Shown here: in pieces, positions 10,426-20,671 of the stretch
Numbering within the stretch: position 1 is the first letter of the stretch
Layout: the number at the start of each line of letters is the position of its first letter
Source of the DNA: a bacterium
Lineage (GTDB): Bacteria; Krumholzibacteriota; Krumholzibacteriia; LZORAL124-64-63
Reading direction: 5' to 3'
Length of the DNA: 64,000 bases
NCBI GenBank assembly: GCA_016719645.1
Contig: JADJYS010000006.1
Coordinates: 1 to 64,000, forward strand
Notes under the pieces: generated by a model
Database searches by the model: none
What the model was told of the DNA's origin: nothing
Seen by the model: only the letters and a program-made list of their open reading frames with translations
Translations under genes and position numbers: made by a program

Positions 10426-11807
10426 ATGGACTGGCAGAGCTACTTGGTTCGGAATTTTCTCTATACGCCATCTGCGGTATGGACTGCTGGCGATGTCCAT
10501 GGCGCCTATTGGGAGAGAGCGAACGCTGGGATTCCGCACGACTGGAAATGTGGCAACGCGAGCGACTGATGCGACTTCTTGACCATGCAAGCGAGCATGT
10601 TCCTCGTTATCACGGCCTGCGCTCGGTTGTCCGCAATTTGATCGATCATGACAAAGCGGCCGATCATGGCGCAGATAATGGGACCAGAATTCTGCAGTCG
10701 TATTTGCCATGTACCACCAAGGCCGAAATTCAGGGAGAGCCGTTGGCATTTCGATCATCCGCACAATTAGGTCACTTGATTCGTAAGACAACTGGAGGAT
10801 CAACCGGAGTTCCTGTCACAATCTGCCAAAACCCGCAACGCCATGCGCTGGGAGCTGGCTGCAACCTGGCGTGGCTATGGATGGCCGGCATCGGCATAGG
10901 TGATCGTCAGGCGCGATTTTGAGGTGTGCCGTATACCGATAATGCCAAGAGACGGGCTCAAGTAGTCGATTTGGCGTGTAATCGGCGTCGTTGTTCAGCA
11001 TTCAGCTTTCATGATGAAGATATGGCACTTTACGCAAAACAATTAAGTCGATTCCATCCGGTATACTTCTATGGCTACGTATCAATGCTGGTCGAGTTCG
11101 CTTCATGGTTCCGTGATCGGGGCAAGCCATCACCGTTTGACTTACGTTGTGTGATCACAACATCCGAAGTGCTTACTGAATCTCAGCGGGACCTTTTGGA
11201 GAATGTATTTCGAACACGTGTATTTAATGAGTACGGCAGTGGCGAGTTAGGGACGGTTGCGCACGAGTGTGAATGTGGTAGGATGCACGTAAGTGCCGAA
11301 AACATGATCGTTGAGATATTGGATGGTGATGACCCCTGTGAGCCGGGCCAGATGGGTGAGCTTGTTATTACCGAGTTGAACAATTCTGCCATGCCGCTTA
11401 TACGCTACAGGACAGGCGATTACGCGAAGATAGCCGTCGAGCCGTGCCCTTGTGGCCGATGCTTGCCTGTGATCGAAAAGTTGTACGGCAGAGCTTATGA
11501 TTTCATCGTGAGCCGAGATGGGAGAAAGCATCACGGTGAATTTATCATGTGTACATCTTTGAAGAAGCGCAGCGACTCGGTTACGGCATTCGTCAATTCC
11601 AAGTAGTGCAGGTTGATCTTGGTCATTATATGATCCGCGTTGTCCCGGCTGCTGGATTCGGGTCTGCGGCACAAGATTTGATAGCCCGTCGCATTCGAGA
11701 GCATATAGATTCTGATGCTGGAATAGTATTCGAGTTAGTAGACGAGATAGCACGTGAAAAAGTCAGGTAAACAACGATTGATTGTCGGCCTGCCGACGGC
11801 CGGCTAA
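10426..11807 (+). CDS. PaaK/CapK-like adenylate-forming enzyme, frameshifted
   Basis: A phenylacetate-CoA-ligase-like protein of the type found in capsule and exopolysaccharide loci. Repaired reading: MDWQSYLVRNFLYTPSAVW, RLMRLLDHASEHVPRYH, the phosphate-binding loop RKTTGGSTGVPV near 10785-10820, FHPVYFYGYVSMLVEFA, VITTSEVLTESQR, VFNEYGSGELGTVAHECE, ELVITELNNSAMPLIRYRTGDYA, a GRAYDFIVSRDG lysine-side domain, and a tail SGKQRLIVGLPTAG. Frames change near 10500, 10920, 11545 and 11760. Expected action is activation of a carboxylic acid as acyl-AMP or CoA thioester for glycan decoration. A GC-rich paralogue lies at 28417-29779. The 260 bases before it contain no gene I can see. Confidence 0.7.
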
Positions 11808-11913
11808 AGATAACACACTATTCAGTAAGTGTTCTGGATTAGTGCGGTCACTGGTAAACAGGCTGTTCCATTACTGCCCGGCTCAGGTGGTGAAGATTAG
11901 GAGAGGTTTCAAT

Positions 11914-13795
11914 ATGTGCGGAATTGCGGGCGTTCTTTGTTTGGAACCCGGGTGAAAGCCCAGTGAGGCGATTTTATGTGCAATGTTGCAGCGGATTGCA
12001 CATCGAGGTCCGACGATGAGGATTATACCTTCAGGGGCCAATTGGCTTGGGTCATCGACGCCTGTCAATTATCGACCTAGCAGGCGGTCACCAACCAATG
12101 CGCGATGATTTGTCCGGACGAGTAATCGTTTTCAATGGCGAGATATACAATTATGGCGAATTGCGGCCAGAGCTCAAGTCTGTCGGATCACATTTTAGCT
12201 CGAATAGCGACACTGAAGTACTTTTGAAACTTGCGAACTTCGACTCCACTGGTTGGTTGCATAGACTGAACGGGATGTGGGCGTTTGCTCTGTGGGATGA
12301 GAAAAAGCAAGAACTCATGATGAGTCGAGACCGTCTCGGCATCAAGCCACTTTACTGGTGCATTGCAGATGGCTGCTTTCTATTTGCATCAGAGATCAAA
12401 TCTCTTCTGGCCCACCCGGCTGCGCCTCGCAACGTTCGAGAAGAAGCGGTTTTAGAATATCTGGCTTTTCGCAATATCGGCGGTTCTGCCACACTCTTGG
12501 AAGGGATCCACGAACTTGAGCCAGGGCACGTCCTGCGACTGCGGCGAAGCGAAATGACACCCGAGATTGTACGTTATTGGGAAGATAGGCCGTCAGGTGC
12601 AGACAATTGCGACTGGAGCGAATTCGGGCGTGATCAGGCAGAAGTACTTCAGTCGTTGCTTGATGACGCAGTGCGATATCGACTGATTAGCGATGTTCCT
12701 GTCGGGACATACAACAGCGGTGGAGTTGATTCATCACTCATAACAGCTGCAGGGCGCCGACAATCAGCCGGGGAGTTGCACACATTTTATGTTGGATTCA
12801 GTGAGGCATCTCATGATGAAAGTCGTTGGGCGCGTGTTGTTGCAGATCGCATCGGGACGCACCACCACATGCTTGTTGTCGGAGCATCGGAATATGCCGA
12901 CGCTTTGCCTGAAATGGTGTGGCTCAACGATGAGCCATTGCACCATGCACACACGGTGCAATTGCGTATGCTAAGTCGCATGGCTAAGGAATATGTCACA
13001 GTTGTGTTGACTGGTGAAGGCGCAGATGAGTTGTTCGCTGGTTACCCACGTTATCAAATACCATTATTGACTGAGAGAATGTCGCATATGCCTACTATTA
13101 TATCGCGAACGGGACTTGCGTTTCTGCGTCAGATTGGCGCCCGACGCTTGGTGAAGTTGCTTGAAGTTGCTGGTGATAAACCCCGTAGTGTTCAAGAGAA
13201 CTCACGCTTTGCCACAACGGAACAATTGTCCCTGCTGGGGTATTCTGACATGGACATACCCGCTAGAGCCGAATTGTATACGAGAGTGGATCGAATGCCA
13301 CTTAATCTGCTTGAAAAGGTGTTGGCTTTCGATCGTGGCTCGTATCTGCCATCACTTCTGCACAGATTGGACCGCACTACCATGGCGAGTGGCGTCGAAG
13401 CGCGAGTTCCATTTCTAGACTATCGGCTACTAGCATGGAGTAAGACCTTGCCAAGCAAGCAAAAAATGGTTGTCGGATCACAAAACAAAGTGCTTTTGAA
13501 GGCATTGGCAGCCAAGAGTTTCCCTCGGGCTATGATATATCGACGTAAAATGGGATTCGATGTGCCTGTGGCGCAATGGCTGCGTGAACAGCACACATTA
13601 GGACGCTATATGGATCTGCTCACAGATCAGACATTTCGAAACCGCGATACCATTGATCATGCGGCGGTGGGTCGCATGGTGGATGAACACCGCAGTGGGC
13701 GGAGCGATCACTCAGAATTGCTATGGCCTTTGCTCAATCTCGAGTTGTGGCGACGTACGTGCGTTGAGAATTTGAAGAACGCACCGAGTAGTTGA
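11914..13795 (+). CDS. asnB: asparagine synthase (glutamine-hydrolysing), AsnB type
   Basis: N-terminal glutaminase begins MCGIAGVLC with catalytic Cys2, then a frameshift near 11955, then RIAHRGPDDEDYTF-like residues and, from 12047, GHRRLSIIDLAGGHQPM, FNGEIYNYGELR and RDRLGIKPLY. The C-terminal synthetase has the PP-loop SGGVDSS (about 12719-12740) and GEGADELFAGYPRY. Length after repair, about 625 residues, fits the family. In polysaccharide loci such enzymes are thought to amidate uronic or amino-acid groups on glycans rather than make free asparagine, and the surrounding glycosyltransferases favour that here. It is followed 29 bases later by the GT2 gene on the same strand. Confidence 0.85.
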
Positions 13796-13824
13796 GAAGG
13801 AAGTCAATCATCTTGGAGATAGAC

Positions 13825-14742
13825 ATGCGGATGTCAATCGTCGTTCTCACATACAATCGCTGCGAGAGCCTGAGGGAACTGCTGGCGGAGCTACAGCCAG
13901 TGTCGAGCGCGACAGGGTGCGAACTGATCGTTGTCGATAATTGCAGCTGCGACGAAACAGAGGAAATGCTGCGGCAAATGCAACCTGAAGTACATATTGT
14001 AAGAACAAGTGCAAACGTGGGTGTATCGGCGCGCAATGAAGGCATACGAAGAGCGAGCGGCGAGATCATTATCGCTCTGGACGATGACGTGTACGGCTTG
14101 ACGTATGAAGGTATTAATCACATCCATCAAAGGTTTGCCGAATCGGCTGAATTGGGGGCGCTCAATTTTCAGGTGCGTGATCCATCTGGTCGGTTATGCA
14201 ACTGGGTTCACCACAGGTCATCAACGGACGCTTCGGGCCGATTTCAGACCTACGAGATCACTGAGGGTGCCGTAGCTTTCAGGCGTGAAGCTGCATTGTC
14301 GGCTGGTCTGTACTGGGAGAAGTACTTCATCTCACACGAAGGTCCGGATCTAGCTTTCCGTATTCTTAACGCAGGGTTCTCTGTAGAATATGACGGTGTT
14401 GTTAGTGTTGTGCACAAGCATGAGGCTCAATCGCGGCCTAGTTGGCGCTTTTACTATTATGATACGCGCAACCAATTGTGGCTCGCGGCGCGCAACATGC
14501 CTTTCGGCTACTCTGTCCGTTATTTGATGCGTGGGTTGTCGGGGATGTTGTTCTACTCTCTGCGCGACGGCTTCGTGCTGTGGTGGGCGCGGGGAGTGTG
14601 GGACGGCATTCGGGATGAGAGAAGCATGTGGAGACAGAAGACCCTGGACGCGCCAAACTGCCTCATTAATTCATGCCATAGACAAAAATCGTCCCGGATT
14701 GTTATCATTGATTCGCATGCGGACAGGCCAGTCGGCAAATAG
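13825..14742 (+). CDS. glycosyltransferase family 2
   Basis: 305 residues. Start ATG 13825 is preceded by TTGGAG at about 13813. The GT-A fold is shown by MSIVVLTYNRCESL, CELIVVDNCSCDETEEML, NVGVSARNEGIRRASG and the metal-binding ALDDDV (DxD type), then EGAVAFRREAALSAGLYWEK and SHEGPDLAFRILNAGF, and VVHKHEA near the C-terminal end of the domain. A likely membrane-associating tail follows (LMRGLSGMLFYSL). It probably transfers one sugar of the repeat unit at the inner membrane. Lower-GC codon use matches the cassette at 9.6-20 kb. Confidence 0.85.
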   Translation: MRMSIVVLTYNRCESLRELLAELQPVSSATGCELIVVDNCSCDETEEMLRQMQPEVHIVRTSANVGVSARNEGIRRASGEIIIALDDDVYGLTYEGINHIHQRFAESAELGALNFQVRDPSGRLCNWVHHRSSTDASGRFQTYEITEGAVAFRREAALSAGLYWEKYFISHEGPDLAFRILNAGFSVEYDGVVSVVHKHEAQSRPSWRFYYYDTRNQLWLAARNMPFGYSVRYLMRGLSGMLFYSLRDGFVLWWARGVWDGIRDERSMWRQKTLDAPNCLINSCHRQKSSRIVIIDSHADRPVGK

Positions 14743-14743
14743 A

Positions 14744-14770
14744 CTCGACGCCTGACCCTATTAGGTCGAG
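14744..14770. terminator. possible bidirectional terminator between convergent genes
   Basis: CTCGAC at 14744-14749 is complementary to GTCGAG at 14765-14770, and GACC/GGTC inside offers an alternative pairing. It lies in the 52-base gap between the convergent GT2 gene and the minus-strand secreted protein. No T-run follows. Confidence 0.25.
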
Positions 14771-14794
14771 CGAAGAATGGGCGGACAAGTACGC

Positions 14795-15919
14795 CTACTG
14801 GATTCGCTGCGGTTGTCCCGGCTGGCCTGGAGCTGTGGCAGTTCCACCGACAGTCACGGAAACACCAGGCGAAATTTCTCCAGCGGCGTTGATCACATAT
14901 AAATAAACAGTGCTGCCTGGAGCGAAGTTACCCTGATTAAAATCGACCTGCACTTGGTCGTCGCGCCAAGCCGTCGTAGGTTGGATTTCCCACGCTGTGT
15001 TTGCCGCATTGTTCCACTGGTAATTAGCAGAGGAAGAGGCGACCACGCGAGTGAGTGTAGTATCCAAGTAGAGTTCACCAAACAAGATTTTCGAATTAGC
15101 GGGGTAGTAGTTGCTGACATGGGGATCCGAGCCCCATACATAGATGTGGTCTAGCATGCCATAGCATGAGTAGAGAGTGTTTGAGGAACTGATTTGGCGC
15201 CCGTTGACGAACACTCGGACGGAGCCTGTACCGGCGGCCAGATTGCCACCTCCACGAATATAGAGTTCGATGTGATTCCAGGTATTGGCGCTGAATTCAG
15301 GATAGCTTCCCATCCAGTCCCAGCCAGTTTGACCGCAATTATCCTTGGTTAGGTACGAGTTCTGAGATTCAACTTCGATTTGTTCTTCCCATTCAGTTGA
15401 GCTATTGCCAGCGGTGTACCGCATCAACTTGTTAAAAACTGCTCCACCAGTGCCGCTGTAGAGTAGATGGTTTGACCAACACCACCAAGAAACATAGACT
15501 TCACTGTTTTCATCTAGGTCAGCAAAGGGATCCGGACCTCGGAAATACCCCTTTTTTGAAACTTTATACAAAGGCCTGCCCGGAACGCGGGTGGAGTCAG
15601 CCTTACTAAAATATTTGGGTGCATTACCCCAAGTCGTCGGAATACGAGTGTCCCAAGGGCAGTCGGCACAATTGCCATCAGAGCGTACCGGTACCGTGGA
15701 CCCGTTGATTAGGTTGAACTGATCGTAGGCCGCTATATTATCTATCGTATCGTATAGCAGGGGGGCCCCACTGCTCTTGGTTCCGAAATCACTTCCGTTG
15801 ATAACAATGCTGCCGCCCTGTTCAACCGTCCCAGTCACAGATGTGATGTGCGGTGTGGCAGCGCCGGCACTTACGGAGAACATACCTATAATCAAAACAG
15901 CGGCGACGACCGGCTTCAT
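14795..15919 (-). CDS. secreted IPT/TIG-domain protein with lectin-like middle domain
   Basis: 374 residues from ATG 15919, chosen because it opens a clean signal peptide (MKPVVAAVLIIGMFSVSAGA). The same frame is open 31 residues further upstream, but that extension is polar and Cys-rich. Next is an IPT/TIG-like segment (PHITSVTGTVEQGGSIVING, SDFGTKS), a central beta-rich region with many Trp/Tyr (NTWNHIELYIRGG, GSVRVFVNGRQISSS, KILFGELYLDTT) resembling concanavalin-type polysaccharide-binding or lyase proteins, and a C-terminal Ig-like strand set (STVYLYVINAAGEISPG). Function unknown; glycan binding is inferred from fold pattern and location. It is the only minus-strand gene inside the lower-GC cassette. 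Confidence 0.65.
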   Translation of the reverse strand: MKPVVAAVLIIGMFSVSAGAATPHITSVTGTVEQGGSIVINGSDFGTKSSGAPLLYDTIDNIAAYDQFNLINGSTVPVRSDGNCADCPWDTRIPTTWGNAPKYFSKADSTRVPGRPLYKVSKKGYFRGPDPFADLDENSEVYVSWWCWSNHLLYSGTGGAVFNKLMRYTAGNSSTEWEEQIEVESQNSYLTKDNCGQTGWDWMGSYPEFSANTWNHIELYIRGGGNLAAGTGSVRVFVNGRQISSSNTLYSCYGMLDHIYVWGSDPHVSNYYPANSKILFGELYLDTTLTRVVASSSANYQWNNAANTAWEIQPTTAWRDDQVQVDFNQGNFAPGSTVYLYVINAAGEISPGVSVTVGGTATAPGQPGQPQRIQ

Positions 15920-16557
15920 TGCACTCCAAAAGTAGAATCCAGCACATGAACCTGGACGTCTACATTTCGACACACTAAAACACACTCTGGAGCGCAGCAA
16001 GTGTTCCTTCACACCCGGATGGTCGAGTGAACTAGCGACAACTGGTTCGAAATGTCACCGGGCGGTACTCATGCGCTAATGTTAGAGTCAGGCTTCGCAA
16101 GTCTCATGCCGACCGCGAATTGGGTGCGGTCCCGCCTAGCCTGTTTATTGGTGCGGAGTTAACCGTGAGCACTAAGGGTATAGCGGTTAATTGCAACTCC
16201 TCAATATATTTCATCCGCAAGAAGCCCTTTCCCCTAAAATGAAAGATTGACAAATATCCAGCATATGAGAATCATTGTCATTATAAGACCATGGAATCAT
16301 GTGACACAAGGATTTCTGCACGGCTTCGGCGGTACAAGCATCAGCAAGCTGCGCGTTGAATTTCTTCGTATGTTGAAGTTTTTGTTGTAGTTATCGCAGC
16401 AGCTTGTCAAATGGTGATGCCTGAAGTACAATCAAATGTAGCCGCCTCTTTTCATCAGTATTGGATGGTGGTGTTAGAGAATGTCCAGCTTTGTCCAGCA
16501 TCAAGTTCTCATGTCTTTGGATTTCATGTTTCGATAACTACTTCAGGGATGTCGTAG
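15920..16557. other. long intergenic region with possible broken ORF
   Basis: About 640 AT-richer bases separate the divergent secreted protein and glycosyltransferase. A small frame at 16265-16390 (starts MRIIVIIRPWNHVTQG) and a following open stretch ending at 16557 in another frame (VEVFVVVIAAACQMVMPEV and on) could be one frameshifted short gene, but I recognise neither. TTGACA at 16247-16252 lacks a convincing -10. Confidence 0.3.
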
Positions 16558-17553
16558 ATGATTGCTCCCATCTGGCTAACTTGGCACAATCATGCCCGTA
16601 GTCGTAGCCTCTCCCGACTTCTGGGTGTTCAACTTCTTGTCTACGAGCGCCGCAAGCATGGCGCCATCAGGCACTGGGAGGGGCTTTGGTGGACAATTTG
16701 GCAGTTGATTCGAGGCCGCCCTCGCGTAATCTATCTCCAAAACAGCTTTCTGCTTCTGCTCGTATGCGCATTGTACCGTAGGGCAACAGGTTCTCATGTT
16801 CTATCCTTGATCGCTGATTGTCACAATAAGTCTCTTCGCCGGCAGATCAATGGTCCTATGGGAGCGATCTTCTGGCATTTGAAACGGTTTAGCTTTAATG
16901 CTGTTGATCTGATTATTGTTTCCAATCGGCTACTGGTCCCCGAGGCGATGCGACTTTGTCAAAACGTAGTAACTCTAATTGATCCGCTTCCAGAGATGGG
17001 AGATATTGGCGATCATCCTCGAAGATTTGATTTGAACCGTCCCTATGTCTTGTTTGTCTGTAGCCATGAACGTGACGAACCGATCTCATTGATGCTCTCC
17101 GTTGCCCTCCGTATCTTGACAGAGACGGAATTGTGTATTGTGGTCACTGGTGTTGTGCCATCAGGAAGCCCATTTCTCAGCTTGGTACAATCTCCTCGGG
17201 TTATTATTCCGGGCTATCTCCCGTGGTGTGAGTACTGTCAGTTGATGTGGCATGCCGCTATTGTCGTTGTATTGACAGAGGATAAGGATTGTCTCTGCTG
17301 TGGCGCCTATGAGGCAGTGCAATGCACGATACCCCTCGTATTGCCAGACCATCCGATCCTTAGAGAAGTATTCGACGGCTGTGCTGAGTTTGCTCCACTC
17401 GAAATAAAGGCCTTATTCGACGCCATTATTAGGGTATCCCGGAGCGTAAATGATGTTGGGTATATCAATAACGCCCGCTCTACGCTTCAGCGTAGATTTG
17501 ATGGGGAACTCGCAGCCCTTGTTGCGCGTCAAGCCAGCGGCTGTCTGCGATGA
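16558..17553 (+). CDS. GT-B fold glycosyltransferase (GT4-like)
   Basis: 331 residues. N-terminal domain WLTWHNHARSRSLSRLLG, IRGRPRVIYLQNSFLL and SLIADCHNKSL; linker VDLIIVSNRLLVPEAM; C-terminal nucleotide-sugar domain YVLFVCSHERDEPI, IVVTGVVPSG, VIIPGYLPWCEYCQLMWHA and LTEDKDCLCCGAYEAVQCTIPLVLP, corresponding to the donor-binding helix of GT4-like enzymes. Donor and acceptor are unknown. The start ATG 16558 has a weak ribosome site, so an N-terminal extension hidden by an upstream frameshift is possible. Its TGA overlaps an ATG (ATGA, 17550-17553), suggesting coupling to the next gene. Confidence 0.7.
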   Translation: MIAPIWLTWHNHARSRSLSRLLGVQLLVYERRKHGAIRHWEGLWWTIWQLIRGRPRVIYLQNSFLLLLVCALYRRATGSHVLSLIADCHNKSLRRQINGPMGAIFWHLKRFSFNAVDLIIVSNRLLVPEAMRLCQNVVTLIDPLPEMGDIGDHPRRFDLNRPYVLFVCSHERDEPISLMLSVALRILTETELCIVVTGVVPSGSPFLSLVQSPRVIIPGYLPWCEYCQLMWHAAIVVVLTEDKDCLCCGAYEAVQCTIPLVLPDHPILREVFDGCAEFAPLEIKALFDAIIRVSRSVNDVGYINNARSTLQRRFDGELAALVARQASGCLR

Positions 17554-19297
17554 CATATCTTCTCAGTGGCGTCCCCCTATTCTTACGGTTCATCGATACT
17601 GGGATACACTGCGCCGTCACAAACCGAGACAGGTCGGTTACCGTATCGCAAACACTGTGCTGCGCAGGGCTTGGCCGAAATCATCCTGGCGGCTGGATGA
17701 TGTGGTCGGGATTTACGAGATGGATCCCCGTCTAGCTGGAGTATTTCTGTGGCCCACCATAGTTCAGCAGTGGCAGGAGGATAACGAAGATGCTTTAGGA
17801 GGCAATACACTTGATATACAGGACCTACACAACTCATTTCGTTTAAGAGGCGGCCTAGCGCGGTGTATGGTTGATGCTGAAATAGGATGGCAGTGGGTTA
17901 TACAAAGACTTAATTATTCTTATCCGAGGACTGTATCACATTACCCCATGAACATTGCCTTGCGGATTAGGGAGCTATTCTGGATTGCGCTATATTGGTC
18001 ATCAAGAGGATGCTCGCTAAGATCCGCATCTATACTCTGTTCATTGCCTCGTCATCGACGACAACTATCTCTTACCATCGAGAGAGAAATTCCGGGTAAC
18101 CATGCGCTAGTAAATTATTACGCCCTATTATTAATAGATGTTATCAGCCATCCATTCAGATCAGGTGATATGCCGCGAAAAACATCGGCGCTGTTTGAGG
18201 CGGAATCGATAAACTGCATTGGTGCGGATGGTGTCCACATCGAATTGTGCACTCACTACCAGGTTCAAGTCGTGAGGCTCCTGGAGGAATACCGTCGATT
18301 AGCCATGACAATAGGATGGCGCCCATCTGCCGATTACTTGAATTGTCTCAGTCGCGCCTGGGCGGCGATGGATGTGTTGAGAAGTCCGGCGGGCCGAATG
18401 CCCAGGTATGGAGATTTGTGCTATAGTTTTGTCGGCGTAAACTTGGAAGATGATCTCATGGCGCTTGATGGAGCGCGTACTAATTCAATTCCTGACATTA
18501 TAACTGGTACCAGCGCCTTGACGCTCGCGGCGATGCGCGGCATTCCTAGCATCATCGTTGAGCACCCGGCACAATGGCGTGTTCTGAACAATGGAGGATA
18601 TCTAGTCAAACGATTCGTTACGAAGGGTCGCAATGGACACGTGACATTTGACATAGGTCCACTGGGCTATTCTGTAAATCCTGGCCATGGTCATGCGGAC
18701 GCAGCCTCCTTCACGCTTGATATTGATGATCTTCCTGTGATCGTGGATTCAGGTACACATCGATACGGGTCAAGTGAACAATGGCTGCGTTACAAGCGGG
18801 CAAGAGCCCACAATACGCTATGGATCGATGGGGAGGAGCCTGCGGATTTATGGCAGTACTTTCGGTGGTGCGATTTGCCGCCTCAACCAGACACGGAGAT
18901 TCAACATTCAGCTGATGGGTTCGAACTGGTTATCACTCGCAGAGGTTACGGTGCCAGAAAAGGATTGGTGCATGAAAGAACAGTGTCACTAATAGCAGAA
19001 CATAGCATGATAATAGTCGACCAAGTATCAAATCAAACAAAATGCATGCCCGCATGGGGGATTGCATTCCATGTTGCTCCAGGTTGGGAAGTCGGCCTTG
19101 CAGCTGGATCGGCAAGATTGATCCAAGGGCAAACCGCTGTCGACATCGAAATCAGTGGCAATGTTCCCGTCGAGTGCCGGAAGCTGATTGAGCCAATCTC
19201 ACATAATTATGGTTGCCCCTGTGAGGGAACAACTGTCCTCGCTTCCGTTGCGCCGGGTTGTGTGCGCGGTAGACTTGAGACGGTGGTGCGGTGGTGA
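17550..19297 (+). CDS. heparinase II/III-like polysaccharide lyase family protein
   Basis: About 580 residues. An N-terminal alpha/alpha toroid begins YWDTLRRHKPRQVGYRIANT, characteristic of this family, and runs through PGNHALVNYYALLL and GADGVHIELCTHYQVQVVRL. The C-terminal beta-sandwich has GHGHADAASFTLDIDDLPV, IVDSGTHRYG and RARAHNTLWIDGEEPADLW, where His and Tyr catalytic or metal residues lie. Homologues in exopolysaccharide loci are thought to trim or epimerise uronate polymers in the periplasm; no signal peptide is evident here. The start is unclear: the coupled ATG 17550 is in another frame and needs one indel near 17585, while in-frame ATGs at 17450 or 17501 would overlap the previous gene. 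The 258 bases after it show no gene. Confidence 0.8.
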
Positions 19298-19555
19298 AAA
19301 TAGTAGAAAATATCTCGACACCTTAATCGAGATACTGCGGAATGATCGTTCTAAATATGTCCCAATAATCGTTGCGCGTCAATTATATTGGATTATAGCG
19401 TGAACGGGGAGCAGTGTTGGCTGTAATCGGCTGTAGTGGGTGCGTGCCAATGTACAGACTTGATATTCATGCAGTATTCTGTCATAACATACAAGACATC
19501 TGCTTCTGCTGTGCTGAGGCAGTGCTGGCAGTTATGCTGAAAGTATGGGAGCCAG

Positions 19556-20671
19556 ATGGAACGCAGTAATAGTCGGATCATGATATTAGCTCCAGGTGAA
19601 ATATCTGGTGGCGTAGAAACACAAGTGGTCGACCTGTGCGTTCAGATACGCGATCGTGGTATGTCCGTTATGCCTGTCCTTTTTTACAATAAAGAACTTG
19701 CAGCCCGCTTGGTTGATCTCGGGATGCCGCCCTTGTTGTTGAATAGAAGGAGCCGATATGATCCGCAGGCCGCGGGTGATCTGCGTGTAATGGTAGAAAG
19801 GACAGATAGTTCCGTCCTTCATTTACATGGATACAGGGCGGCAGTTACGGCAGCGGCGGCCAATCTTAATCCGAGAATATCGATCATTAAAACAGAGCAT
19901 GGACTTCCGGAGCCACGGGGTTCGCTCGTTAATCGAACGAAGACAATTATCAGCCATCGACTAGATGTTTTGGCGACCCGTAAATTGCAAGCACACATCT
20001 GCTATGTAACCGCCGACATCATGCACCGCAGCGACCGCGCCCACGCCGGCCTGCCGCGCCGCGTGATCCACAACGGCATCGCGCCCCTGGACCGCGCCGG
20101 CCGCCCGCGTCCGGCCGGTCTCGAGCCGGGTCTCTTCCACGCCGGCATCGTCGGCCGCGTCAGCGAGGTCAAGGGCATCGTCCACGCGCTGCGCGCCCTC
20201 ACGTCGCCCGCGGTGCCGGCGCACGTCCGCCTGGACGTGATCGGCACCGGTCCCCTGCTGGACGAGCTGCGCCACGAGGCCGGCGCGCTGGGGGTCGCGG
20301 ACCGGGTCCGCTTCCACGGCTTCCAGCGCGACATCCTGGACTGGATCGCCCACCTCGACGCGCTGCTGATGCCGTCGCTGCACGAGGGGCTGCCCTACAC
20401 GCTGCTGGAGGCCATGTCCCTGGGGGTCCCGGCGATCGCGTCGCGCGTCGGCGGGCTCGCCGAGGTGCTGCGCCACGGCGAGACGGGCCTGCTGGTCGAG
20501 GTGGGGGACGCCGCCGGGTTGGCCGGGGCGCTGGCCAGGTTGGCCGGTGACCCGCAGGAGGGCAGGAGGCTGGGGGAGGCCGCCGCGCGCGAGCAGCGCG
20601 AGCGCTACACGCTGAACCGCATGGTCGACGACTACCTCGCCGTCTACGCCGCGGCGGCCGCCGCGCGCTAG
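19556..20671 (+). CDS. glycosyltransferase family 4, GC-mosaic
   Basis: 371 residues with intact GT-B fold. N-terminal acceptor domain: IMILAPGEISGGVETQVVDL, then SVLHLHGYRAAVTAAAAN. C-terminal donor domain: FHAGIVGRVSEVKGIVHAL, LDVIGTGPLLDELRHEAG, VRFHGFQRDILDWI and the E-x7-E stretch SLHEGLPYTLLEAMSLGVPAI. Bases 19556 to about 20,005 are AT-richer with mixed codons; from about 20,010 third positions become almost entirely G/C. The frame continues across this switch. The stop TAG shares bases with the stop of the convergent gene (CTAG, 20668-20671). Glycan repeat-unit assembly in the cytosol is the likely role. Confidence 0.85.
   Translation: MERSNSRIMILAPGEISGGVETQVVDLCVQIRDRGMSVMPVLFYNKELAARLVDLGMPPLLLNRRSRYDPQAAGDLRVMVERTDSSVLHLHGYRAAVTAAAANLNPRISIIKTEHGLPEPRGSLVNRTKTIISHRLDVLATRKLQAHICYVTADIMHRSDRAHAGLPRRVIHNGIAPLDRAGRPRPAGLEPGLFHAGIVGRVSEVKGIVHALRALTSPAVPAHVRLDVIGTGPLLDELRHEAGALGVADRVRFHGFQRDILDWIAHLDALLMPSLHEGLPYTLLEAMSLGVPAIASRVGGLAEVLRHGETGLLVEVGDAAGLAGALARLAGDPQEGRRLGEAAAREQRERYTLNRMVDDYLAVYAAAAAAR

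Noticed and set aside
16247..16275. TTGACA near 16247 as promoter for the downstream glycosyltransferase
   Set aside because: No acceptable -10 hexamer occurs at 16-19 bases spacing.
9640..20010. Genomic island or prophage inserted by an integrase or transposase
   Set aside because: No integrase, transposase, direct repeats or attachment site was seen, the flanking tRNAs are far away, and both edges fall inside open genes, which fits homologous exchange better.
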